Assembly (NCBI GenBank): GCA_900321865.1
Contig: ONXP01000005.1
Span: 1-9,405, forward strand
DNA: 9,405 nt
Source: an uncultured Elusimicrobia bacterium
GTDB taxonomy: Bacteria; RUG730
Direction of reading: 5' to 3'
The first letter of the stretch is position 1. Every line of letters starts with the position of its first letter. The position numbers and the translations under genes were made by a program. Below are positions 1-5,624 of the stretch, piece by piece. The notes under the pieces are model-generated. The model was given only the letters and a program-made list of their open reading frames with translations, ran no database searches and had not been told where the DNA came from.

Positions 1-60
1 GAATTGCTTGCCAAAGAAAATTCTGTTTACGCTGCTTTGTATGAGACTCAGTTGAAATAG
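1..60 (+). CDS. ABC transporter ATP-binding protein, C-terminal end (partial)
   Basis: The frame is open from the left edge and ends at TAG 58-60, leaving 19 residues, ELLAKENSVYAALYETQLK. This matches the usual C-terminal tail of exporter-type ABC proteins (MsbA/PglK-like), where a 'HEELL...G.Y..LY..Q' segment follows the H-loop of the nucleotide-binding domain. By family knowledge such a protein would couple ATP hydrolysis in the cytoplasm to export of a lipid or lipid-linked sugar across the inner membrane, which fits the polysaccharide genes that follow. No Walker or signature motif is inside the window, so the call rests on the tail alone. A strong intrinsic terminator lies 41 nt downstream, so this gene probably ends its own transcript. 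Confidence 0.6.
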   Translation, partial: ELLAKENSVYAALYETQLK

Positions 61-101
61 TTGTTTAAAAGTTTAAAACCAATTGAATAATAACATCTTG
101 G

Positions 102-126
102 GGGAACTTTTGTTCCCTCTTTTTTT
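102..126 (+). terminator. Rho-independent terminator after the ABC transporter gene
   Basis: A perfect 6-bp stem, GGGAAC (102-107) and GTTCCC (112-117), closes a TTTT loop and is followed by TCTTTTTTT (118-126). G+C-rich stem plus T tract is the classic intrinsic terminator. It separates the ABC transporter end from the small gene at 145. Confidence 0.85.
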
Positions 127-144
127 ATATGAAAGGAAATCTTT

Positions 145-285
145 ATGAAAATAAATGAACAAAAATTCAATGAAATTGAAAAACACTTTAAGGAACTAGT
201 AGAACTATTGAAAGGAGTAGGACAAGAATCCGTAGCGGTCATCTTGATTGCTTTGGAAAAAGTATTTAAACAAAACATCAACTAA
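145..285 (+). CDS. Small protein of unknown function (46 aa)
   Basis: ATG 145-147 is preceded by a good Shine-Dalgarno, AAAGGA (132-137), with 7 nt spacing; the frame ends at TAA 283-285. The 46-residue product begins MKINEQKFNEIEKHFKEL and continues with a helix-prone segment containing SVAVILIALEKVF. It is rich in Glu, Lys and Leu and has no Cys, no signal peptide and no obvious transmembrane span; it reads as one or two amphipathic helices. I do not recognise the family. It starts only 18 nt after the terminator's T tract, so it either has its own promoter or is expressed by read-through. The start, spacing and amino-acid composition make it look like a genuine gene rather than chance. The minus-strand open frame overlapping it looks like its shadow. 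Confidence 0.55.
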   Translation: MKINEQKFNEIEKHFKELVELLKGVGQESVAVILIALEKVFKQNIN

Positions 286-509
286 TTAAAACAAAAACAC
301 ACTTTTAAGCATTCATCTATTATGATCAAGGAAGAAAAGACGGGGTATTTAGGACGGATTTACTGTATGGAGATCTTCTTTATTGAAGAACTGATAAAAT
401 CTCAAGATAAATATCATCTTAAATAGTTATGAATCACTGATATTATGGTACAGATACAATTCATTTTGTAATACCAAAGTATCCATTCACTCTCTGTGCC
501 AAAATATTA
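286..509 (+). other. Spacer with no recognisable gene; probable deletion or rearrangement scar
   Basis: No convincing gene. A 34-codon ATG frame at 322-426 (begins MIKEEKTGYLG) has no good ribosome site and matches nothing I know. The reading frame of the SDR remnant downstream stays open leftwards to a TGA at 438-440, but residues encoded by 441-560 do not resemble the N-terminal half of an SDR. The missing half-gene therefore appears to have been lost or replaced here. Confidence 0.4.
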
Positions 510-1061
510 ATGCAGCCTAAAATTACAACTATTATACTAAAAAATATAATTAATTATACTTACATTCCGCGACAAATGAGTGCACCGGTTAATTTGTATG
601 GTAAACATAAAGCATTGGCAGAGCAGATTTGTTTAACCAAAGGTTTTAATGTGGTGCGTTTTCCGTTTATTTTTGGTTCTTCTTTGGTTGAGGGAAGACC
701 ACACTTTTTTGACAATATCAAATCAGATTTAGAAAGTGGAAAAACGGTTGAAATGTTTTCAGATTCTTATCGTTCCACTTTAAGTTTTAACCAATGTGCT
801 TATTATCTTGTTTCTCTTATCGAGAAATTCGGGGCTTGCCCTGAAAAAATCGTCAATATTGCCGGTGATGATGTAATGAGTAAATATGAAACAGCTATGG
901 TTTTGGCAAATAAGTATGGACTGAATACGGCGTTGATTAAACCTATATCTGTTGCTTCAACAAACGGAATATTTAAGGCTAAAAGGGCTACCAGTGGAAC
1001 ATTGGATAACAATAAATTGAAATCTTTATTAAATATCAAAGAAATCCATTTGAAGGTATAA
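510..1061 (+). pseudogene. dTDP-4-dehydrorhamnose reductase-like SDR, N-terminal half missing
   Basis: From about residue 24 onward the 183-residue frame reads as the C-terminal half of an extended short-chain dehydrogenase of the RmlD type. It has the catalytic pair Tyr30 and Lys34 in PVNLYGKHK, then the 'VVRFPFIFG' strand, a substrate-domain segment with DSYRSTLSF, and the C-terminal DNNKLKSLL motif typical of RmlD. Such enzymes reduce dTDP-4-keto-6-deoxy sugars with NAD(P)H in the cytoplasm to make dTDP-rhamnose or a related sugar. The Rossmann nucleotide-binding half with its GxxGxxG loop, about 120 residues, is absent. The first 20 or so residues (MQPKITTIILKN...) look like fused non-homologous sequence. 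ATG 510 has no Shine-Dalgarno, so translation is doubtful. It ends 4 nt before the acyltransferase start. Function could only survive if the protein did not need its cofactor domain, which I think unlikely. Confidence 0.7.
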
Positions 1062-1065
1062 AATT

Positions 1066-2137
1066 ATGAAAAATTATGCATTTTATTTAAATCATGAAAA
1101 AAGCAATTTTAATCTCATAAGATTAATTTGTGCTGTTTTATATATGGCCATTCTAGCTCTTTGATATTTAATAATTTTAATGGGGAGGGGAATGACATTT
1201 TGCTAAAGCTTACAGGTTTTCCTTCTGCGGCTATTGCTGTAAAAACATTCTTCTTTCTATCGGGTTTACTTGTTGTAAATTCACTTTTGAAATATAGAGA
1301 TTTATTTGTGTATGTTATCAAAAGGTTTTTTCGCATATACCCTGCACTTCTATTTACAATATTTTTATCCACCTTTGTCATTGGAACTTTGATGCACAAA
1401 TTTGAGACTTTTTGACTATGTTTCTAACCATCAAACATGGAATTATGTTATAAAAAATCTTTCTTTTAATATATGGGGAAATAACGATATTGGTGTATTT
1501 GAAAATAATAAATATCTTTTTGCAATAAATGCTCCTTTATGTGGGCAATTAGCGCAGAATGTTTTGCATGTGTTTTGATTTTTGCTGTATTTGCAATTTG
1601 TTCTTTTAATAAAAAAATAGCTGCTTTTATTTGCTGTGCGACTATTATTGATTTTTTATCTAAAAATAGGTTCATTTTTTATTGGATTCCAGAAACAAAT
1701 ACAGACCTTGCTCCTATCCCCTTTTGTTATGCTATTGGTATTTTAGTAGCCTTATATAAAGAAAAAATCATTATTAACTGGTATTTGAGTATAGGATTGC
1801 TTTTTTTATCCCACTTTTTTAATAACTGTTTTTTTACAAGTGCTTTGCAATACATGACGATTTTTTCTATTGTTTTGTGTCTTGCAAAATGTAAATTAAT
1901 AGCTAACTTTCCGAAAATGAAAGATTTATCATATGGCATATTTTTATTCGGATGGCCAGTAAAACACAATGTGTTTGTTCATATTTTCGGCATGCTAATT
2001 ATTTAGTAAGTTTAAGCCTTACTTTTATATTTTCATTTTTATTTGCTTACTTAATTTACAGATTAATTGATATCCCAACTGCAGCAATGCAACAAAATAT
2101 TTTGAAATTATATTACAAGAGAGTAAAGGAGGGCTAA
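1066..2137 (+). pseudogene. Acyltransferase-3 family (OafA-like) membrane O-acyltransferase, multiply frameshifted
   Basis: Joining pieces from all three forward frames rebuilds one protein of about 357 residues, the usual size for the family. Segment 1 (ATG 1066, SD GAAGG 1052-1056) gives NFNLIRLICA. After a shift near 1130-1145 comes YGHSSS with the conserved family His, then VIKRFFRIYPAL with the conserved Arg pair. After a shift in the T5 run at 1409-1413 comes TWNYVIKNLSFNIWGNND. After a shift near 1530-1539 comes WAISAE followed by many membrane helices. After a shift near 1985-2000 comes SLSLTFIFSFLFAYLIYRLI and the C-terminus. Intact homologues transfer acetyl or other acyl groups onto surface sugars from the inner membrane. 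Three shifts behave as single-base losses and one as a gain. The long open stretches between them suggest recent decay, or locally poor sequence. The end abuts the next ATG with no gap, so it was part of the same operon. Confidence 0.85.
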
Positions 2138-2503
2138 ATGTTAATTGAATTTATAAAACCGGATTTTGAATTTGAAGATGAGAGAGGAAGTTTAAAACAA
2201 CTCATTCATATGGGGTGGAAACAAGTTAATTATATTACTTCGATTGCTGGAGCTTTTCGCGGTAATCACTATCATAAAAAAAATACCGAAGCATTCTATG
2301 TGATTTCGGGTACATTTAAACTGATGGCTGAAACATTGGATAAATCCGAAAAAGAAGAATATCTCATTAAGGCTAGGGATTTTTTCACGATTAAACCAAA
2401 TATTAATCACAGTTTTGATTATACTGAAAATACCCAACTTATTTCATTTTATGATTTAGGTGTGGAAAATTCGGACGGTACAAAAGATATTTATGTCCCC
2501 TAA
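2138..2503 (+). CDS. Cupin-fold sugar-modifying protein (CapF C-terminal / WxcM-FdtA-like)
   Basis: An intact 121-residue protein starting at ATG 2138, with SD AGGAGG (2127-2132) overlapping the TAA that ends the acyltransferase remnant, so translation was coupled. It is a single cupin barrel: DERGSL (14-19) opens the domain, NHYHKKNTE (43-51) supplies His44, His46 and Glu51 as likely metal ligands, and His91 is the probable fourth. The arrangement RGNHYH...E.FYVISG resembles the C-terminal cupin of the capsule enzyme CapF and stand-alone WxcM/FdtA-type proteins. Those act on UDP- or dTDP-linked sugars (epimerase or ketoisomerase chemistry) in the cytoplasm for capsule or O-antigen synthesis. 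The exact reaction cannot be read from sequence. It is the only apparently undamaged gene of this operon, and its G+C (about 37% in one sampled line) is well above the right half of the window. Confidence 0.8.
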   Translation: MLIEFIKPDFEFEDERGSLKQLIHMGWKQVNYITSIAGAFRGNHYHKKNTEAFYVISGTFKLMAETLDKSEKEEYLIKARDFFTIKPNINHSFDYTENTQLISFYDLGVENSDGTKDIYVP

Positions 2504-2524
2504 CAATAAGAGAAAGGAACTGAA

Positions 2525-2680
2525 ATGATATCGTTACTAGATAAATTAAAATCTACAAATATTTTTGTGAACTGTGAACTATAAAAAAACGTATCCTTAT
2601 GTTCGGTTTTATTGGTTGATGACAATAAGCCTTGTGATATTTATATTATACTGATAAGTTTTATGGATGCTGTGTTATAG
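2525..2680 (+). pseudogene. Broken 5' end of the next polysaccharide-operon gene
   Basis: ATG 2525 has a proper Shine-Dalgarno, AAAGGA (2513-2518), 6 nt upstream, and sits 21 nt after the cupin stop, exactly as the next operon gene would. It encodes 19 residues, MISLLDKLKSTNIFVNCEL, then TAA at 2582-2584. The same frame reopens for another 31 codons, including VSLCSVLL and NKPCDIYI, to TAG 2678-2680. That second part has a mixed, protein-like composition rather than the poly-AT look of the DNA after it. It faintly recalls the N-terminal region of family 8 glycosyltransferases, but this is only an impression. Downstream, homology vanishes into AT-rich DNA, so the gene was cut at about this point. 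Confidence 0.4.
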
Positions 2681-2852
2681 CCTGAGTTTTAAAACTATAA
2701 ATTAGTATTATTAAATGTGTATGTAAACTAACAAAATTTCAAATTTTTGTTTTTATTATGATGATAAAAATTAAAGATATTCATCTTATCTTCAAGATTT
2801 TATATTTTATTAGGTAATAGACGAATTTATTAAGATTAGCGAAGTAGATATT

Positions 2853-2886
2853 AATATTTTATTTTAAAATAATATTTGTTTTTTTT
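2853..2886 (+). terminator. Possible AT-only terminator hairpin
   Basis: A perfect 14-nt palindrome TTATTTTAAAATAA (2859-2872), extended with a small bulge by AATA (2853-2856) and TATT (2873-2876), is followed by TG and a T8 run (2879-2886). The geometry fits an intrinsic terminator for the left operon, but the stem has no G-C pair and would be weak. Confidence 0.25.
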
Positions 2887-3090
2887 AACTATTCGTAACA
2901 ATTTAATGTTAGGTATATGCCTATGCATTGGAAAAAGAAATAAAATATGCAGGTTCAAATCTCTTATGTGTATCAAATTAAATATTGAATATATGACTGG
3001 AAAAATTGTTAATGAAGCATAGATTTATTATTATTTTAAATTCACTATTAAAATGATAATAACTGCTTTAAATTACATTAAAAAATATAT

Positions 3091-3150
3091 TAAAATATAT
3101 TAAAATATATTAAAATATATTAAAATATATTAAAATATATTAAAATATAT
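3091..3150. repeat. 10-bp tandem repeat, six perfect copies
   Basis: The unit TAAAATATAT occurs six times head to tail (3091-3150). It is flanked by a variant copy with two extra A's on the left (about 3079-3090) and a degenerate copy (TGAAATTTAA, 3151-3160) on the right. The 10-bp period places an A-tract on nearly the same helix face each turn, which by known behaviour of phased A-tracts predicts intrinsic curvature. It ends 131 nt before the CDF start codon. Confidence 0.9.
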
Positions 3151-3268
3151 TGAAATTTAATAAAAATTGAATATTTATTTATTTTTTTTGAAAAATTTTG
3201 AAAAATTTAAAATTCATTATTTTAAATAAAAATATTATTTACTAAGAAAACAGACATTATGATTATTT

Positions 3269-3272
3269 GGAG
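3269..3272 (+). promoter_or_regulatory. Shine-Dalgarno that fixes the CDF start at ATG 3282
   Basis: GGAG (3269-3272, within GGAGA) lies 9 nt before ATG 3282, a normal spacing. An in-frame TTG at 3267 would use the same bases as its own first codons and has no separate ribosome site, so the protein most likely begins MPNARDLK. Confidence 0.7.
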
Positions 3273-3281
3273 AAATTTTTT

Positions 3282-4424
3282 ATGCCAAATGCAAGAGATC
3301 TAAAAATAAAAGATAAAACAAGAGATGATATAATTATTAGAACAAGTATTATAGGAATTTTCGCTAATTTGATTTTAGCAGGATTTAAGGCTGGTGTCGG
3401 ATTTTTTGCTAATTCTATTGCTGTTATTTTAGATGCTGTTAATAATTTAAGCGATGCACTTTCTTCGGTTATTATAATTATTGCGACTAAATTAGCTGGA
3501 CAAGCTCCAGATAAAAAGCACCCATATGGTCATGGGCGTATTGAATATATGAGCCAAATCATTGTAGCAGGAATTGTGCTTTATGCTGGTATTATGGCTT
3601 TGATAAGCTCTGTGAAAAAGATTATAAAACCAGAAACTCCAGAATATAATATAATATCTTTGGTTATTATTGTTTTTGCTATATTAATAAAATTTTTGTT
3701 AGGAGCATATGTAAAAAAAAAGGGAAATTCAGTAAATTCTGGCTCGCTTATTGCTTCTGGAGAGGATGCGTTATCTGATGCTTGGGTTTCTTTTTCTGTT
3801 TTGGTATCAGCTATTATTTATATAATTTTTGGAATTAGTTTGGGACCATTTGTAGGAATTATTATTTCTGGATTTATTATAAAATCTGGGTTTGAGATTA
3901 TTATAGATGCTATAAATGAGATTTTAGGGCAAAGAGTAAGTTCTGAATTAAGCAAAAAAATCAAAAATATTGTGCTAAATTTTAAAGAAGTTTATGGAGT
4001 TTATGATATTTATTTAAATAATTATGGACCAGATAGATATAATGGCTCTTTGCATATTGAAATAAAAGATAGTTTAAAAGCAAAGGAAATTGATAGCCTT
4101 TCAAGGCAAATAGCAGATAAAGTCTATAACGAAACAAAAGTTATTATTATGGCGATTGGTATTTATTCTGTAAATCTAGGGAACGATAAAGCTAATAAAA
4201 TATATGTCGATATTAGAAAAACTGTTTTAGAACATGAATATGTTTTGCAAATGCACGGATTTTATTTAAATGAATCAACTAAAACAATATCCTTTGACAT
4301 CGTTATAGATTTTGATGTAAAGGATCAAGAGGCTTTGTATAAACAAATAAAAAATGAAATATCTCTTAAATATCCTTGTTATGCTTTTCATATTCAGCTT
4401 GATAATGATATTAGTGATTTGTAA
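3282..4424 (+). CDS. Cation diffusion facilitator (CDF) divalent metal efflux transporter
   Basis: A 380-residue integral inner-membrane antiporter that would export a divalent cation in exchange for protons. Six hydrophobic helices fill about residues 18-210. The helix-2 metal site reads NNLSD (Asn54, Asp58), the following loop has the family hallmark HPYGHGRIE (80-88), and helix 5 has DALSD (Asp162, Asp166). The metal site is thus N-x-x-x-D / D-x-x-x-D rather than the zinc-type H-x-x-x-D; similar sites occur in manganese-exporting members such as MntE, so Mn is a reasonable but unproven substrate. A cytoplasmic CDF C-terminal dimer domain follows (GVYDIYLNNYGPDRYNG, His then Glu in SLHIEI). 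A further 85-residue tail ending ISDL is usual in the longer Firmicute-type members. It stands alone on the plus strand, convergent with the PTS operon. No metalloregulator or metal riboswitch is evident upstream. Confidence 0.93.
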   Translation: MPNARDLKIKDKTRDDIIIRTSIIGIFANLILAGFKAGVGFFANSIAVILDAVNNLSDALSSVIIIIATKLAGQAPDKKHPYGHGRIEYMSQIIVAGIVLYAGIMALISSVKKIIKPETPEYNIISLVIIVFAILIKFLLGAYVKKKGNSVNSGSLIASGEDALSDAWVSFSVLVSAIIYIIFGISLGPFVGIIISGFIIKSGFEIIIDAINEILGQRVSSELSKKIKNIVLNFKEVYGVYDIYLNNYGPDRYNGSLHIEIKDSLKAKEIDSLSRQIADKVYNETKVIIMAIGIYSVNLGNDKANKIYVDIRKTVLEHEYVLQMHGFYLNESTKTISFDIVIDFDVKDQEALYKQIKNEISLKYPCYAFHIQLDNDISDL

Positions 4425-4494
4425 TTACAATATTTTTGAATTTATTTAGCAATTTTAATTATGTTTATATTTTTTAAGATTTAACATTGAAATT

Positions 4495-4518
4495 AAAATT
4501 ATTGTTTTATAATTTTTT
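4495..4518. terminator. Possible bidirectional terminator between convergent genes
   Basis: Perfect 8-bp stem AAAATTAT (4495-4502) and ATAATTTT (4509-4516) with a 6-nt loop, followed by TT on the plus side and AT-rich DNA on the minus side. It lies in the 123-nt gap between the ends of the CDF gene and the Maf-RibD gene, where a shared terminator would be expected. It has no G-C pairs, so stability is poor. Confidence 0.35.
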
Positions 4519-4547
4519 AAATTTAAACATTTTTATTAGCAAAAATT

Positions 4548-5612
4548 TTATTTAAAAAGATCAAAAAATTTTTTATTTAAAGTTTTTCCTAAATTTTCTA
4601 AAATGCCAACTTTTACATTGATTCCATTTTTTTCTAAAATTTTTATGCCTTTCCCAGCGACTTTTTCATTTTTATCAATATTGGAAATCACAACATTTTT
4701 TATGTTAGATTTTATAATTAAATTAGTGCATGGTGGAGTCTTTCCATAATGGCAACAAGGCTCTAAATTTACAAATAAAGTTGCATTTTTTAAATCATTT
4801 TTATTTTTTACAGAGTTTATAGCATTGACCTCAGCATGATTTTCACCAAATTTTTTGTGATAACCTTGTCCTAGAATGTTATTATTTTCGTCTATAATTA
4901 TGGCACCAACTAAAGGGTTTGGAAAAACTTTTTCCTCGCCCAGAATGGCTAAATCAAAAACTTTTCTCATAAAAAATTCATCTCGCATTTGGTTAATATA
5001 AGGAAGCGGTTTTTTCCCGTTTTTGATATTTAAAATATATTTTAAGCATTTTTCTGGAAGCCCTACAACATTCAAAAAAGAACCAGAAATATTTTTTATA
5101 AATTTATATGCAATTTTATCCTGTATCGCATAAGATCCTGCCTTATCTGAATGATTTTTTATCAAATATTCTTTATAAATATTTAAGTCAGTCATAAAAA
5201 TTTTTGTCAAGGAATAATCTGCATTTAAAATTTTTTTATTTTTAGACAATTTTGAAATTATTGAAAATCCAGTGTATACTTGATGTTCTTTATTTGAAAG
5301 TAATTCTAAAATTCGATTAGCATCTAGTTCATTTTTTGGTTTGCCTATAATTTTATTGTTAGCAAAAATAATAGTATCACAAGCTATTATATATGTTTCA
5401 TCGTCAAGATTTTCATTTTCTAACAAAAAATTTTTTACTTTTTGAGCCTTTTTTATAGCCAAATTTTTAACAAAATCAACTGGATCAGTAAAATTTTCTT
5501 CATATTCATAATCCTCTTGGATGTTTGGTGAAATAATTCTAAAATCATCTAAAACTAATTTTAAAATTTCTTTTCTCCTAGGAGAAGATGAAGCTAAAAT
5601 AAAATTTTTCAA
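4548..5612 (-). CDS. Maf nucleotide pyrophosphatase fused to RibD-type deaminase domain
   Basis: One uninterrupted 354-residue frame carries two enzymes. Residues 1 to about 197 are a Maf/YhdE-type nucleoside-triphosphate pyrophosphatase: SSSPRR (8-13), ACDT with Asp79, GKP (90-92) and KAGSYAIQ (157-164). Such enzymes hydrolyse modified or non-canonical NTPs to NMP and PPi. Residues 209-354 are the deaminase half of RibD (riboflavin synthesis): NPLVGA (232-237), HAEVNA with zinc ligand His259 and catalytic Glu261, and EPCCHYGKTPPC with Cys286 and Cys295 at the usual 9-residue spacing, ending LNKKFFDLFK. The RibD reductase domain (about 200 residues) is absent and not encoded in the 123-nt gap downstream. 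Start is TTG at 5612-5610 with SD AGAAGG. It is last in the operon, 10 nt after pgeF. Both active sites look complete. Met209 could serve as an internal start for free deaminase, though I see no clear reason to expect it. Confidence 0.9.
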   Translation of the reverse strand: MKNFILASSSPRRKEILKLVLDDFRIISPNIQEDYEYEENFTDPVDFVKNLAIKKAQKVKNFLLENENLDDETYIIACDTIIFANNKIIGKPKNELDANRILELLSNKEHQVYTGFSIISKLSKNKKILNADYSLTKIFMTDLNIYKEYLIKNHSDKAGSYAIQDKIAYKFIKNISGSFLNVVGLPEKCLKYILNIKNGKKPLPYINQMRDEFFMRKVFDLAILGEEKVFPNPLVGAIIIDENNNILGQGYHKKFGENHAEVNAINSVKNKNDLKNATLFVNLEPCCHYGKTPPCTNLIIKSNIKNVVISNIDKNEKVAGKGIKILEKNGINVKVGILENLGKTLNKKFFDLFK

Positions 5613-5618
5613 AGTTAA

Positions 5619-5624
5619 CCTTCT
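5619..5624 (-). promoter_or_regulatory. Shine-Dalgarno for the TTG-initiated Maf-RibD gene
   Basis: On the minus strand AGAAGG is followed by a 6-nt spacer TTAACT and then TTG, which begins the conserved Maf N-terminus MKNFILASSSPRR. No ATG fits this N-terminus. The SD overlaps the TAG stop of pgeF, indicating coupled translation and probably modest expression. Confidence 0.75.

Larger units (their letters stand above)
2681..3281. other. AT-rich gene-free junction region
   Basis: About 600 nt with no open frame that looks like a gene on either strand. It contains an AT-only hairpin with a T tract (2853-2886), a near-palindrome TAGGTATATGCCTA (2910-2923), and a 10-bp tandem repeat (3091-3150), followed by runs of A and T up to the CDF gene. 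Promoter-like hexamers for that gene can be found (for example TTGAAA 3198-3203 with TTTAAA 3221-3226, or TATTAT 3233-3238), but in DNA this AT-rich they are expected by chance. I see no transposase remnant, tRNA gene or inverted-repeat pair marking an element. Confidence 0.6.

Noticed and set aside
1066-2137. Programmed ribosomal frameshifting in the acyltransferase gene.
   Set aside because: Four shifts in mixed directions, without slippery heptamers or a conserved reason in this family, are far better explained by decay or sequence error.
2945-2975. GGTTCAAATC at 2952-2961 resembles a tRNA T-arm loop, so a tRNA or attachment site at the junction was considered.
   Set aside because: The flanking bases do not form the 5-bp T stem, and I found no anticodon arm or acceptor stem at the right distance upstream.
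3079-3160. Tandem repeat considered as a CRISPR array or replication iteron cluster.
   Set aside because: Units are only 10 bp with no spacers, and no cas, rep or dnaA-box pattern is nearby.
2681-3281. Search for an insertion sequence or prophage end to explain the composition break.
   Set aside because: No transposase, integrase or paired terminal inverted repeats are visible; the only palindromes are short and AT-rich.
3267-4424. TTG at 3267 as the CDF start, giving five extra residues.
   Set aside because: The GGAG site overlaps that codon and is correctly spaced for ATG 3282 instead.
4425-4547. A hidden RibD reductase domain downstream of the deaminase.
   Set aside because: Only 123 nt remain before the convergent CDF gene and they are not coding-like, so the reductase is truly absent here.
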